From positions 52,821,546-52,885,545 of the forward strand of contig CM071600.1 in assembly GCA_036435485.1 (NCBI GenBank): 64,000 nt of DNA, read 5' to 3'. The translations under genes and the position numbers were made by a program. The number at the start of each line of letters is the position of its first letter. Position 1 is the stretch's first letter. The DNA comes from Saposhnikovia divaricata (taxonomy: Eukaryota; Streptophyta; Magnoliopsida; Apiales; Apiaceae). Below, one piece after another: positions 45,451-57,034 of the stretch. The notes under the pieces are model-generated. The model was not told where the DNA came from and made no database searches. It saw only the letters and a program-made list of their open reading frames with translations.

Positions 45451-45864
45451 AACAGCATGCTGAATGATTGTTTGCAGGACATGTTAGCTTACCATTTGTA
45501 CAGGTAACATTCAACAAATAGCAAGCTATCTATGCAGGTAAAATACCACAAACAGCAAGCTGTTTGTGCAGGTAACCTACTGCAAGTAGCATACTGTTTG
45601 TCATCGCTGTTAGCTTACCATTTGTTCTATTCGCATGTTAGAATTGGTATACTGAATGCATTATATTCTGCATATCATTTGTTGATCTTAAGAGTTTTAA
45701 TTTTTTGATGGATTAAGGGGGAGAACTTTAGGAGAATACTTAATGAAAATGTATTATTGGATGTTTTTATTTGATCTTGTTAGATTATTGTTTTATATCT
45801 AATTTTGAGATGCAGGGATTTAGGGGGAGTTATTCTAATTCTCCTAAATTAGTTGTAATCATCA
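45451..45864 (+). other. Copia 3' untranslated region with motif copies
   Basis: The first 170 bp hold four motif copies, including ACAAACAGCAAGCTGTTTGT at about 45549-45568, and TTAGCTTACCATTTGT twice. The rest is T-rich and leads to the polypurine tract. Confidence 0.7.
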
Positions 45865-45877
45865 AAAAGGGGGATAT
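45865..45877 (+). other. Copia polypurine tract
   Basis: AAAAAGGGGGATA immediately precedes the 3' LTR start TGATACTCC. A related purine run, TTAGGGGGAGTT, lies about 45 bp upstream. Confidence 0.85.
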
Positions 45878-47468
45878 TGATACTCCTAAGTTTTGATGAT
45901 CACAAACAGTAAGCCATTTGGCTTATTAATAGATATAAAACAGCATGCTAGTTGTGTAAAGTTTTGATGATCACAAACAGTAAGCCATTTGGCTTATTAG
46001 TAGATATAAAACAGCATGCTAGTTGTGTATGTACTCACTTGGTTTTGCAGGGTATAATAGCTTACTGATTGTATATTCAGTTTATCACAAACAGCAAGCC
46101 ATTTGTACAAACAGCAAGCCATTTGTACAAACAGCAAGCCATTTTCAACTGTTCAGAATTCCTGAAGATAAAGATCAAACAGACATATCTATGTTCTCAG
46201 GAAACTTGGTTGATGATATGGAAATGCAAAAGTATAAGACCATGTATCTGTTCAGCTCACCAAAACCAAAACAGCAAGCTGACATGAACTTGCTATGTTA
46301 TTTCGGTACTGTACTAACTTGGTTTTGCAGGGGAAATTAGCTTACTAATTGGAGAATCAGTTTGTCACAAACAGCAAACAAAATTCATGGACAAACAGCA
46401 GGCCAGTCAGAAACAGCATGCCAATCTCACAAACAGCAAGCTGTTTGTGTCTGCCAGAATTAAGGGTCAGTTTGGTTCTTCAAGGAGCATGCAACGGAAA
46501 CATTGTTAGGAATATTTGTAAGGGCCCTCTGAATTAATCTAAATATGTCAGCTCTCACATTTCAAATATATTGGGAGACAATATATTCTTTGCTTTGAAA
46601 TAAGGAAAAGTAGCATGATACTTTTGACTTATTTAATTACCATCCACATGCTCTTGTCTCCCTCTTCAATATCAATTCTATTCCTGCTATACATGCTCCA
46701 TATCTTCTGATTTTGCAGATTATTCAAGCTCCTCCACTTCTTGATATCAAAACATCTCTAACGGCCTCATTCTATTTTCATACCGTTGGACTTGATTTTA
46801 AATATTCTTGTTTACCTATATAAGGGCTGGTCTTTCTTAGTTCTAATTAATCCATCATTGAATATCTATCAAGTGCAGAAACAAGAAACTATACACAACC
46901 ACCAAGCTTACATTGCAAAATCTTTCTAAACCTTTCAAACCCCTATATACACGCATATATATATTCAGAGGGTTCATAGGTTGAGTTGTATCTATTCAAA
47001 TCTTTGTATTGTTCAAGGTGTAATTGATTTGTTGCTGTACAAGGTTGGCTTAAGGTTTAGGGTGGGTCGAACTAGGCTAGAGAAGGATACTTGGGAAGTA
47101 TTGCTTAGAGAGCTAGTTCAGCACAGGAAACAGCAAGCCATTTGTAAGCAACAAGGGTGTAATGGAGATATATTGTTGGATCTTGTAATTGGATTATAGT
47201 TGATCAATAATATATTCTCTTACCAAGTTTGGTAAGGGACCAGGACGTAGACCATAGGGGATTAGGGGTCGAACCTGGCTAAAAGATTGTGTCTCTTTTA
47301 CTTACTGTTTATATTCTTTATGCATTGCATTTTAGATACAAACAGCGTGCTGTTTGTGAACTGTGTTATTACAAACAGCAAGCTGTTTTCAGTTTTTTCA
47401 AAACAGTTCATAAATTCACATTAATAACCATAAACACCTATTCACCCCCCTCTAGGTGTTGTTTTTCA
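45878..47468 (+). repeat. Copia 3' LTR
   Basis: Near-identical to 38750-40343. The differences noticed are about a dozen substitutions, a GT dinucleotide missing near 47291 and one C fewer near 47450. TATA box at about 46816-46825. Confidence 0.93.
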
Positions 47469-47615
47469 CTAAGGAATTATTGAACATGATCTAATACAAT
47501 ACCAATACAACAATCCTGGCTGGTTACTCCATAATTAAAATTATTAATAATTAGATATACAATAAGATAAACAATTAACGTCACATAGACCGGCCAAGTT
47601 ATGTGCAATTAGGAA

Positions 47616-47795
47616 AGTGCTAGGTATCCCAAATTGGTACCCAAAAAAATTACCTAATGCTAAGTGTAAGCAATTCAATTGATTATAATAATAGTGGACC
47701 CCTGCATTCACACCAACCACCCAATCAAAAATTTTCTCTATGCCATGTAAGTTTTGCCAGATCATTCGAGAATAATTTTTGGGTATTCATCCTGT
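47616..47795. mobile_element. MITE of the GGACCCC-core family
   Basis: TACCCAAAAAAATTA near the left end and AATAATTTTTGGGTA near the right are inverted. The core GTGGACCCCTGCATTCA (about 47694-47710) and CAATCAAAAA match the other two family members. Edges are approximate. Confidence 0.5.
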
Positions 47796-48570
47796 TATCC
47801 AGATTTAAGATTTAACTGCCCAAAATATAAAATTAAACTTGCACATGTCACTTTGGTTGGCACAATTATTTAAGGAATAAACTCTCTATTTATTTAATTA
47901 CTACAACATTACCTATTAAATTTAGCTCACGAATGTTTGAATATTAGTATACTTAATTAAGGTAAGATAATCTATTCCCACAAATGATGGGACAGATTAG
48001 GTCTAACCTTGTTTATTGAATTCGTAAATTGCATGCAGTTTACTAGTAAGTACATTTTTGTTTGATAGGTAAATGAAACAGATTAAACAAATACAACGTA
48101 ATATCGTGCATATAAACTTGTACGCGGCTGGACATTTTGTAATTGGACTATTTGTTTTTTACTTTCCTGCTTGAGTAATGCTACTTGCCACTATAATAAA
48201 GAGAGGAAAACTTGAAGATACCCCAAGTGTCACGCACCAAAAATGATAGGGAATTGACTTACAAAATCAACTTAAATTAAAGTTTGCATATATCAAACTT
48301 AAGTTAAATAGTCATATAAGAATATAAAGTCAATTTATTAGTTTATAAATCTCTGTAGAGTATAAAATTCAGTTTATGAACTAATTTTTTTATATAACGT
48401 TTTATATACGAAATTTTTAACTCCCCGATGTTAATAAATAATGATGTGATATTATTGATTTTTTTAATTGATAAAATATAAATGAACATAAAGTAATTTG
48501 TTATATTTAAGAATAGGGCTAAATGTCCTGAAAAAAAATTCTCATTTTTTTTCCCTCAAATGACGTGATA
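47796..48570. other. AT-rich intergenic DNA
   Basis: No gene or repeat recognised. Confidence 0.4.
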
Positions 48571-48576
48571 TTACGG

Positions 48577-49149
48577 GCCCGTTTGGTTTACCATAAAATA
48601 AGTAACTTATAGCTTAAAGTGATAAGTGTCATATAAGTGATAAGTAAATCAGAGCTTATAAGTCAGTAGAGTGTTTGATAGATCATAACTTATAAATCAG
48701 TAGAGTGTTTGGTAAATCAGAACTTATAAGTTAACTGTGTTTGGTAAATCAGAACTTATAAGTTAATTTTTTTTATTATTTTCAAAATATTTGTTTTTTA
48801 ATATATATCAATGGGTGTTAATGGATAGATCTCGATGAATAGAGAAATTTGATAAATACATTCAATTTTCTAATGAACGGATCAAAAAAATATGATTTTG
48901 AAGATTTGAAGGATATTATATATTGCGTATATCGAGAAAATAGAATAAGTTGAAAGTTGAATGTTAGGATTTACAACTTTCAACTTATATCAACTTATTT
49001 GTATATGATGTCAAAAAAAAAAAAAAGCTTATTTGTATAAATAAGCCCATTCAACTTATTTTGCCAAACATCCCTTGAAAACGTAGAACGGGCATTTTTG
49101 CCAAATTTAAAAGTTGAAAACAGGCTTATTTTGTGTTTGCCAAACAGGC
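48577..49149. mobile_element. hAT-like MITE, GCCCGTTTGG ends
   Basis: Left GCCCGTTTGG and right CCAAACAGGC are inverted. The interior has repeated AATCAGAACTTATAAGTTAA-type words and shares a long block with 31893-32376. No coding capacity. Confidence 0.72.
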
Positions 49150-49160
49150 ACTACTTATGA

Positions 49161-49556
49161 GAGCATCTCCAATGCTATTAGGTAAATTGATTAGCTAAAA
49201 TAATATATAATAATAATTAGCTATATTATAGATGATGAAAAAGTGATTTTGCTCCAATGTTGTTAGCTATATTTGTTAGCTATATTTCAAAAACAATATT
49301 TTATTATTATAATTATTGGAGGGAGATGAGTTGGATATGGAAAAAGTGTAAAATATTAATATAAAATTGGAGGGAGATGATGTGGCCATTTATAGATAAT
49401 GGTAGTGGATCAACAAATATAGAAGACCAAGTGAGATTATCTAAAATTTTTATTGCTAACAGATTATGGTTGGAGAAGGTAATTATATATATGGGTTAGC
49501 TATATGAAGTGCCAACTAGGATTTAGCTAACAGGTTTGTTTGGGTTGGAGATGCTC
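49161..49556. mobile_element. Tourist-like MITE, GAGCATCTCC ends
   Basis: GAGCATCTCCAATGC at the left and GGTTGGAGATGCTC at the right, flanked by TGA on both sides (49158-49160 and 49557-49559). Same family as 33312-33696. Confidence 0.78.
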
Positions 49557-49608
49557 TGATACACTTTAATTCGTAAACGCTTATATATGCATACAAAATT
49601 CTATATTA

Positions 49609-49799
49609 CTCTCTCCGTCCCGTTTATATTGGTTACATTTTCTTTTTTATTGGTTATTTTTCATGTTAAATCAAATTAAGTGTTAAATATGTTAATTTTT
49701 TTAAGTATGTAAATAATTGAGATTAAGTTTGGCATTTTTCAGTTAATTGCTAAATACATACATATTGATTGATAACCAACATAAATGAGACAGAGGGAA
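49609..49799. mobile_element. Stowaway MITE
   Basis: CTCTCTCCGTCCCGTTTATA at the left and ATAAATGAGACAGAGGGAA at the right, flanked by TA. The CTCCGTCCC end is the common Stowaway signature. Confidence 0.8.
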
Positions 49800-49976
49800 T
49801 ATTATTATTATATCATCAACTCCTTATGACACATAAATATTTGAAAAACTATTTATTTTATTTTTTTGGAGTTTTAACTTTTTCTTCAATATTTAGTGCC
49901 CCTCTCAATCGTTTTGATCGAAACTTTCAACATTAATATCTATCTATACTATTATATAAAAACCGAAACATTAAAA

Positions 49977-50015
49977 GGTCGGTCGGTCGATCGGTCGATC
50001 GGTCGGTTGGTCGGT
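49977..50015. repeat. GGTC/GATC short tandem repeat
   Basis: About nine GGTC/GATC tetramers near the Helitron 5' end. A shorter version near 52240-52275 marks the start of the outer Helitron. Confidence 0.85.
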
Positions 50016-50038
50016 ACTGTTAATTTTACTTATTTACC

Positions 50039-50880
50039 CTTATTTAATTACAGATAAACTAACTAATCAATTTCCTTATTGAGTTTAAACATATTATCTT
50101 TTTTATTTTTTCAAGAACTAACTAATTTCCTAAAATATAATATCCTTTTATATTTTATCTAACTAAAATTTCTACTTTATTAATCAATTACCTTTTTCAG
50201 GTTAGACATATTACCTTTTCTACTAACTAATCAATTTCTAACTAATCAATTAAGGTTAAACATATTATCTTTTCTCTTTTTCAAAAACTAAATAATTTCC
50301 TTTTTATGATAAAATATAATATCCCTTTATATTTTATCTAACTAACTAATTTCCTAAAATACAATATCCTTTTATATTTTATCTAACTAAAATTTCTCCT
50401 TTATTAATCAATTTCCTTTTTGAGGTTAGACATATTACCTTTTCTACTACTAATAATTCCCTTACTTAGTTACAGATAAACTAACTAATCAATTTCCTTC
50501 TTGAGTTTAAACATATTATCTTTTCTATTTTTCATGAACTAACTAATTTCCTAAAATATAATATCCTTTTATATTTTATCTAACTAAAATTTCTACTTTA
50601 TTAATCAATTTCCCTTTTTCAGGTTAGACATATTACCTTTTCTACTAACTAATCAATTTCCTTCTTAAGGTTAAACATATTATCTTTTCTCTTTTTCAAA
50701 AACTAAATAATTTCCTTTTTATGATAAAATATAATATCCCTTTATATTTTATCTAACTAACTAATTTCCTAAAATACAATATCCTTTTATATTTTATCTA
50801 ACTAAAATTTCTCCTTTATTAATCAATTTCCTTTTTCAGGTTAGACATATTACCTTTTCTAACTAACTAATAACATATTA
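50039..50880. repeat. Tandem duplication of about 420 bp in the Helitron
   Basis: Landmarks recur about 420 bp apart. ATAATATCCTTTTATATTTT occurs near 50139 and 50560, and ATAATATCCCTTTATATTTT near 50312 and 50731. Degenerate related units continue to about 52080. Confidence 0.8.
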
Positions 50881-52297
50881 TCTTTTCTCTTTTTCAAAAA
50901 CTAAATAATTTCCTTTTTCTGATAAAATATAATATCCCTTTATATTTTATCTAACTAAAATTTCTCCTTTATTAATCAATATCTTTTTTCAAGTTAAACA
51001 TATTACCTTTTCTATTTTTCAATAACTAAACAATTTTTTTTTCAAGTAAAATAGAATATCTTTCACATTTTATTTAACTAAAATATCTCTTTTTTTAAAA
51101 ATAGTACGAGCAGTTTTGTTTAATAAAATAACGTAATTATATTATAATTACTATTAACTAATCAATTACCTTTTCACCCGTTACCTTTTCTTTTTTCTCT
51201 AATTAACATCTCTCTTTTTCCAATTATATCATGAACGGTTACCTTTTTCAACCAAAACACGGTACCTTTTTTCTTTTCTCTTAATAAACTCTCTCTTTTT
51301 CCAATTATATCACAGATGTTTCTATTTAATAAAATAAAATAATAATATTATAATACTAATAATTAACCGATTACCTTTTCAGCTAAAATGTATAATCTTT
51401 TTAATTTTTTCTAATTAAACTCCCTTTTTTTCTAGAAATATCACGGACAACATTAATTTCTCATTTTCTAAAAACCATGAGCAATTTTATTTAGTAAAAT
51501 GACATAATTAAATTATAATTATATAAGCTAATCAATTACCTTTTTCACGTAAATAATGTCATTTTTTTTAATTTTCACGTTACCTTTCTATTTTCTCTAA
51601 CTAAAATCTCTCCTTTTCCAATTATGTCAAGGGAGGTTTTATTTAATAAAATAAACTAATAATATTTTAATATTAATAATTAACCGATTACCTTTTTCAA
51701 CTAAAACGTATCATCTTTCCTATATTTTTTTAACTAAAATCCTTCTTTTAATAGATATATATATCACGGACAATATTAATTTTACCTTTTCTAAAAATAT
51801 TTCGTACAATTGTATTTATTAAATAAGGTAATTAAATTATAATTGCTATAAACTAATCAATTATATTTTTCACCAATAACATGTTTCCTTTTTAATTTTC
51901 TCTAACTAAATCCTATCTTTTTCTAATCATATCACATGCATTTTATTTAGTAAAAATAATAATTTTATAATTACCAATAATTAATTTATTACCTTTTTCA
52001 ACTAAAACCTATCATCTTTACTATATTTTCTAACTAAAATCCTTCCATTTCTAGAAATATCACGGATAACATCTGTATAATTACTATCAAATCATCTGAT
52101 GTAATAATGTAAGCCTCCAAAATTCATCTTTTAAAAAATTAATTTAAATAAATGAAAAAATTTATATAATATTAAAATAAAAAAATCCGTGCATCGCACG
52201 GGCTTTAAACTAGTACTAATAAAAGCTGAAACATTAAAAGTTTGGTTGGTCAATTGATTGGTCGGTCGGTACGGTACCTGTTGATTTTACTTATTTA

Positions 52298-53582
52298 TGA
52301 TAAGTGGATTTTATATCCACTTATTATGCGCTATTTTGGCCTAGATTGGTGGTTTGTCCTTAAGTATGTTGTGTCTTTTAATTCATTTTTGTTGTGTTTC
52401 AGGATTTGTTGTGCAGAACTCGGAACTTTAGGTATCTAGGCGATAAAAGGCTAAAAACGGTGGATTTCTGTCTCAATTTTATCAAGTGGCTGGTTACGAG
52501 GAAAAAGAATTACCATAAAGGAATCCTGAATGATATATTCTTAAATCTGGAACCCCGGTTGGAATTGATATATTTTTCGTTTCGCAAAAGGAATCCAGTT
52601 TTAGATCCTCAAGAGGCCGTAGTTCGCACCTGGACGAGCAATGAGAAAATAGAATTATCACAAAAAGATGGAAAGTGATATATTCTTAAAGAGAAAAGCC
52701 CGATTGGAATTGTTATATTTTTCATTAAGCGAAAGGAGTCCGGTTTCAGATCCTCAATTAGCCGCAGCTCAGAACTTAATGATTCATTTATATTAACAAA
52801 TATTTTATTTAATTAAAAAAATTATAATTATAAATATCTAATAATATTAGATATTTATTTTTTTAATTTCTGAATTAAATTAAATATTTGTTAATTAAAA
52901 ATTATAAGTTAGAAAACAAATAAAAAAAAAATAAAAAATAAATAAATAAAAGCGAATTATGTGCAGGTGGTAAGAACAGGGCCAGTGCATGTACTCAATA
53001 TAAATAAGTGATGTCGGCCATAAGGAATTAAATAGGAAGCAAATGGCAGCATGGTTATTTGAAAAAGAAGAAAACAAAGTGAATAAAGTTGCTGTTGAAC
53101 AGCTGTGGCCTGCAAGGTCACGCGCCAACTCGCGCGTGTAAACCACGCGGCTAAAAGTCCTTGAATCAGTTGGCGCGTTTGCTGCAATCTCCGTCCCTGC
53201 GACTGGTTCTCGTGTGTCGGCTGAGTGGGAAGGAATTAAATCACCTACCGCACTGTGTGATAATTGGGTCGGCTCATTTAAATATTCTTAGCTGGTGTGC
53301 TAAAATTCAGTATAAATAGATGTGATTTGTAGAGGTTTTGACACACCTCAACTGAATTCATCTTCAAAAATTCAGTTTCTTCTCTCTATATTTTCTTTGA
53401 AATTTTAGTGTAATTTTATACACTTAAATTTTTTGCAATTTTAGTATAAGTTTTATTTTGGTTGAAGATTTTACGGGGAATAATTGGAGTGCTCGCCTCT
53501 TTCAGTAGAAATTATTTCAGTTTTATTTTCTAAACTCTCGTAATTTTCATATTTTATTTATCGCAATTTTTAATTATTGTTG

Positions 53583-53631
<49 letters not shown>

Positions 53632-54410
53632 GTTTTCAATTAATCCCATGATGACGATTCGTTCCATTATGAACTAATCACCGTCATGGGATTCTAATGG
53701 ATTTATTTACGTAATTTAGTAATTCGATGCATTAATAATTTGTATTATGATAAAAATTCAGATTGCGTAATGTGGTTGCGCTTAATTTATTAGATGCGTA
53801 GGTAACGTCAAAATTATTAATTTCTAATGAATGCGAAAGTGGATTTAGGAATTTAGAATTTTCCATGTTAGCATAGGTTCGTAATTGTCATGTACATTTA
53901 CGATAAGTGGTAGGATTTTTAATCACATCACCCTATGTAGTCAAAATAAAGGAATTTATTCTTAAACCAATTATGTTTTCAAATCTTATAGACATATAGG
54001 GTCTAAACATAAAAGGTGTCCTCGCGACTTCTATCTTTTTAAGTGGATGTTTGTTTGGTTTGATATAAGTTAAGACTGAAAGGCGCTTGTGTTATTTTCG
54101 TGTTCCCGACTAGCTTTCGTAAATTATCAAAATAACTTTGAAATTAAGGCATCAATTCTAAATGAAATAAATAATGAAATTAGAATCCCATACCTTTATC
54201 ATATTATTTGAAACACGTTAGTCGTTATTTCATTAGTTAATTGTTTATTCCAAACAAACCAACCATTTTCACTCGTTCATGCTTCTATAATTAACCATCA
54301 TTGTTGAATAGACATATTTACTTAAATACACCAAGTCTTCGTGGGAACGATCCTTATTTCCCTATATTGCTTTTGGACTGCGTATACTTGCGTAGAGAAA
54401 ATGGCGAACA
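52298..54410 (+). repeat. Athila 5' LTR (2,113 bp)
   Basis: TATA box TATAAATAG at 53311-53319. A TTA microsatellite lies at about 53582-53631 and is followed by an inverted pair ATCCCATGATGACG/CGTCATGGGAT (53645-53692). It holds an extra 20 bp near 52492-52512 relative to the other LTR. Confidence 0.92.
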
Positions 54411-54416
54411 AGTTTT

Positions 54417-54434
54417 TGGCGCCGCTGCCGGGGA
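54417..54434 (+). other. Athila primer-binding site (tRNA-Asp type)
   Basis: TGGCGCCGCTGCCGGGGA six bases after the LTR, identical to the site of the minus-strand Athila at 26250-26267. Confidence 0.9.
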
Positions 54435-54547
54435 CTCGATGTTATTTTGTTTATGTGTTTTACTACAATAAGAAGTTAATTTGTTTGACTTGAACATTTT
54501 ATCTTATATTTTGAAGTGATTATTTGTGTTCAGATACTTGGATTTTT

Positions 54548-57034
54548 ATGCTAACACGTGCTAAAGCATTAAAGGCCAAACAAGTACTTAAACTAGCAAA
54601 TACTCACAAGATGGACGGAGAAGCCGAAGTAGTTGCACCTGCAGCAGCAAGGGCTTTAATGGACTACTCACAACCGAAGATTGATGACATTCAGTCAAGT
54701 ATCATTCGTCCAGAAATTGCGGCTCCTACATTTGAAATTAAATCCAGCACTATTCAGATGGTGCAGAATCAAGTACAGTACGGAGGAACTGCAACGGAAG
54801 ATCCTAACTTACACATCAGGAACTTCATAGAAATATGCGACACATTTAGATTCAACAATGTGTCAGATGATGCTGTGAAGTTGAGACTCTTCCCGTTTTC
54901 CTTGAGAGACAAGGCCAAGGGTTGGTTACACTCTCTGCCACCGGGATCTATCACCACTTGGGCTGATCTAGCTCAAAAGTTTCTTAGCAAATTCTTCCCC
55001 ATGGCAAAGACTGCAGCTATAAGGAATGCTATCACGCAATTTTCTCAACAGTCTGGTGAATATTTATGTGAAGCGTGGGAAAGATACAAGGAAATGCTTC
55101 GACAATGCCCTCATCATGGCATGCCAAATTGGATGGTCATAAATTGCTTCTATAATGGACTAGGAATGCAATCAAGGCCAATGGTAGATGCAGCTTCAGG
55201 GGGAGCATTATGGGCTAAAAGTTATGAGGAGGCCTACGATCTTATAGAGATGATGGCAGCTAATGAATATCAAAACCCAACTCAGAGAATGCCACAACAG
55301 AAGGTAGCAGGAATTCTTAATGTCGACACAGCCACTTCCTTAGCAGCTCAGCTAGAGGATTTGAACTTGAAAGTAGACTCTTTGACAGCACAAGGATTTC
55401 ATCAAGTTGCTAGTGTTTGTGAGTTGTGTGCGGGCGCACATGAATCAAACCAATGTGCCATCTCAAACGAGTCGGTTCAATTCGTAAGCAATTTCCAAAG
55501 ACAGCAACAGCCAGCTCCAAATTCCTACCATCCGAACAACCGAAATCATCCAAATTTCAGTTGGAGCAATAATCAAGGAGGAGCGCAACAATCAAATCAG
55601 CCCTACCAACAATTTCAAAATCAGCAGTTTGGAGCTAGGCCATATAATCCATCTGGATTCCAGCAACAGCAGGGGCACCAATATCAGCAACAATATGCCC
55701 CACGACAATTTCATCCTCCAGGATTTCAACAACAGTCCTATGGGAATTCTGGGCAATCAGCTTCTAGTGAAAAGACAGAATTGGAGGAGTTGAGGTTGGC
55801 GTCAAAAAGCCAAGCGGCTTCGATTAAAAATCTGGAAACTCAATTGGGACAACTCGCTAGTTTCATGATGAGCCGACCACAAGGAACACTCCCAAGTGAT
55901 ACTGAAGCTAATCCGGGGAGAAAGAACAACCAGGAGCACATTAAAGCCATCACTTTAAGATCGGGAAAAGTCACAGAAGGCACTGAATTGGAAAGAGCAA
56001 AAAGAATTCTGCCCGATGCAGAAACAGTGAACGTGGGAGATACCGAGGACAAGGGTAAGGCTCCAATTTCAAGCACGGAGGTAGAAGAAAGTGTACCACC
56101 TCCTAAACAATCAATCCTTGCACAGAAAGAAGCAGAAGAGCATGTCTATCCACCTTCGCCATTTCCTCGATGTTTGCAAAAACAGAAACTGGACAAGCAG
56201 TTTGGCAAATTTCTTGAAGTCTTTAAGAAATTACATATCAACATTCCATTTGCTGAAGCCCTGGAACAAATGCCGAGTTACGCCAAGTTCATGAAGGGCA
56301 TTCTATCGAGAAAAGTAAAACTTGAGGACTTAGAAACTGTTGCTTTGACAAAGGAGTGTAGCGCGGTATTGCAACAAAAGTTACCGCCTAAGCTAAAAGA
56401 TCCTGGAAGTTTCACCATACCATGCACCATTGGGAATTTGTCTTTTGACAAATGTTTATGTGATTTAGGAGCAAGCATCAACCTCATGCCATACTCAGTT
56501 TTCTTACAACTTGGCCTTCCTGAGCCAAACCCGACGAACATGTCACTTCAGTTAGCTGATCGCTCTATCACTTATCCTCGGGGAATTGTTGAAGATGTCC
56601 TAGTGAAAGTAGACAAACTTATCTTTCCAGCTGATTTTGTCATACTGGATTTTGAAGAGGACAAGAAGATTCCTATCATTCTTGGTAGACCATTCTTAGC
56701 AACGGGGCAGACATTGATCGATGTCCAAAAGGGGGAACTGACGATGAGAGTGCACGATCAAAATGTCACCTTCAATGTTTTCAAAGCTATGAAATTTCCA
56801 ACAGAAGAAGAACAGTGTCTGAAAGTAGACTTGATTGAGTCTACGGTACAAGAAAAGTTGGATCACATGTTCATGAATGACACTTTGGAAAAGGCCCTCA
56901 GTGGAGAGTATTCATTAGATGAAGATGATATAGATGAACAATTGCAATATCTGGATGCTTTGCCGTGGCAAAGAAAATTTGAAAGACCAGTTGAATCATT
57001 GGATCTGCCAGAGCTAAAGGGGCCGCATCAGTAA
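54548..57034 (+). CDS. Athila gag and protease
   Basis: The first ATG of the open frame is at 54548 (MLTRAKALKAKQ). The gag capsid core shows KGWLHSLPPGSITTWADLAQ, FLSKFFPMAKTAAIRNAI and EMLRQCPHHGMPNW. A small Cys-His knuckle, CELCAGAHESNQC, lies near 55420-55458. A Gln-rich stretch follows (about 55500-55740), then HIKAITLRSGK. Aspartic protease: CDLGASINLMPYSVFLQLGL with the D-L-G-A core, then PRGIVEDVLVKV and IPIILGRPFLATGQTLI. TAA at 57032-57034 ends the frame after LPELKGPHQ. It is followed at once and in the same frame by ATG of the RT part. The product would build particles and cleave the polyprotein. Confidence 0.9.
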   Translation: MLTRAKALKAKQVLKLANTHKMDGEAEVVAPAAARALMDYSQPKIDDIQSSIIRPEIAAPTFEIKSSTIQMVQNQVQYGGTATEDPNLHIRNFIEICDTFRFNNVSDDAVKLRLFPFSLRDKAKGWLHSLPPGSITTWADLAQKFLSKFFPMAKTAAIRNAITQFSQQSGEYLCEAWERYKEMLRQCPHHGMPNWMVINCFYNGLGMQSRPMVDAASGGALWAKSYEEAYDLIEMMAANEYQNPTQRMPQQKVAGILNVDTATSLAAQLEDLNLKVDSLTAQGFHQVASVCELCAGAHESNQCAISNESVQFVSNFQRQQQPAPNSYHPNNRNHPNFSWSNNQGGAQQSNQPYQQFQNQQFGARPYNPSGFQQQQGHQYQQQYAPRQFHPPGFQQQSYGNSGQSASSEKTELEELRLASKSQAASIKNLETQLGQLASFMMSRPQGTLPSDTEANPGRKNNQEHIKAITLRSGKVTEGTELERAKRILPDAETVNVGDTEDKGKAPISSTEVEESVPPPKQSILAQKEAEEHVYPPSPFPRCLQKQKLDKQFGKFLEVFKKLHINIPFAEALEQMPSYAKFMKGILSRKVKLEDLETVALTKECSAVLQQKLPPKLKDPGSFTIPCTIGNLSFDKCLCDLGASINLMPYSVFLQLGLPEPNPTNMSLQLADRSITYPRGIVEDVLVKVDKLIFPADFVILDFEEDKKIPIILGRPFLATGQTLIDVQKGELTMRVHDQNVTFNVFKAMKFPTEEEQCLKVDLIESTVQEKLDHMFMNDTLEKALSGEYSLDEDDIDEQLQYLDALPWQRKFERPVESLDLPELKGPHQ

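Larger units (their letters stand above)
38750..47468 (+). mobile_element. Ty1/copia LTR retrotransposon, probably SIRE group
   Basis: LTRs of 1,594 and 1,591 bp (TGATACTCC...TTTTTCA) with a perfect CTAAG TSD at 38745-38749 and 47469-47473. The order primer site, gag, protease, integrase, RT, RNase H, polypurine tract is that of Ty1/copia. Long LTRs, a long gag with coiled coil and an extended linker suggest the SIRE group (inferred). About a dozen base differences between the LTRs point to a recent insertion. Three in-frame stops and a gag/pol frame change suggest it cannot make its own proteins unless recoding occurs. The element is crowded with a short palindromic motif. Confidence 0.92.
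49943..52213 (+). mobile_element. Inner Helitron (non-autonomous, 2,271 bp)
   Basis: It starts TCTATACTATTATATAAAAA after an A (49942) and ends CTTTAAACTAG before a T (52214), so it sits in an A-T dinucleotide without duplication, as Helitrons do. Ten bases or so before the CTAG end lies a hairpin, CCGTGC-ATC-GCACGG (52187-52201). The interior is AT-rich with tandem repeats and no Rep/helicase. Confidence 0.85.

Noticed and set aside
52242..52678. Frames at the start of the right Athila LTR
   Set aside because: They cross the Helitron/LTR junction or lie within the LTR, with no domain.
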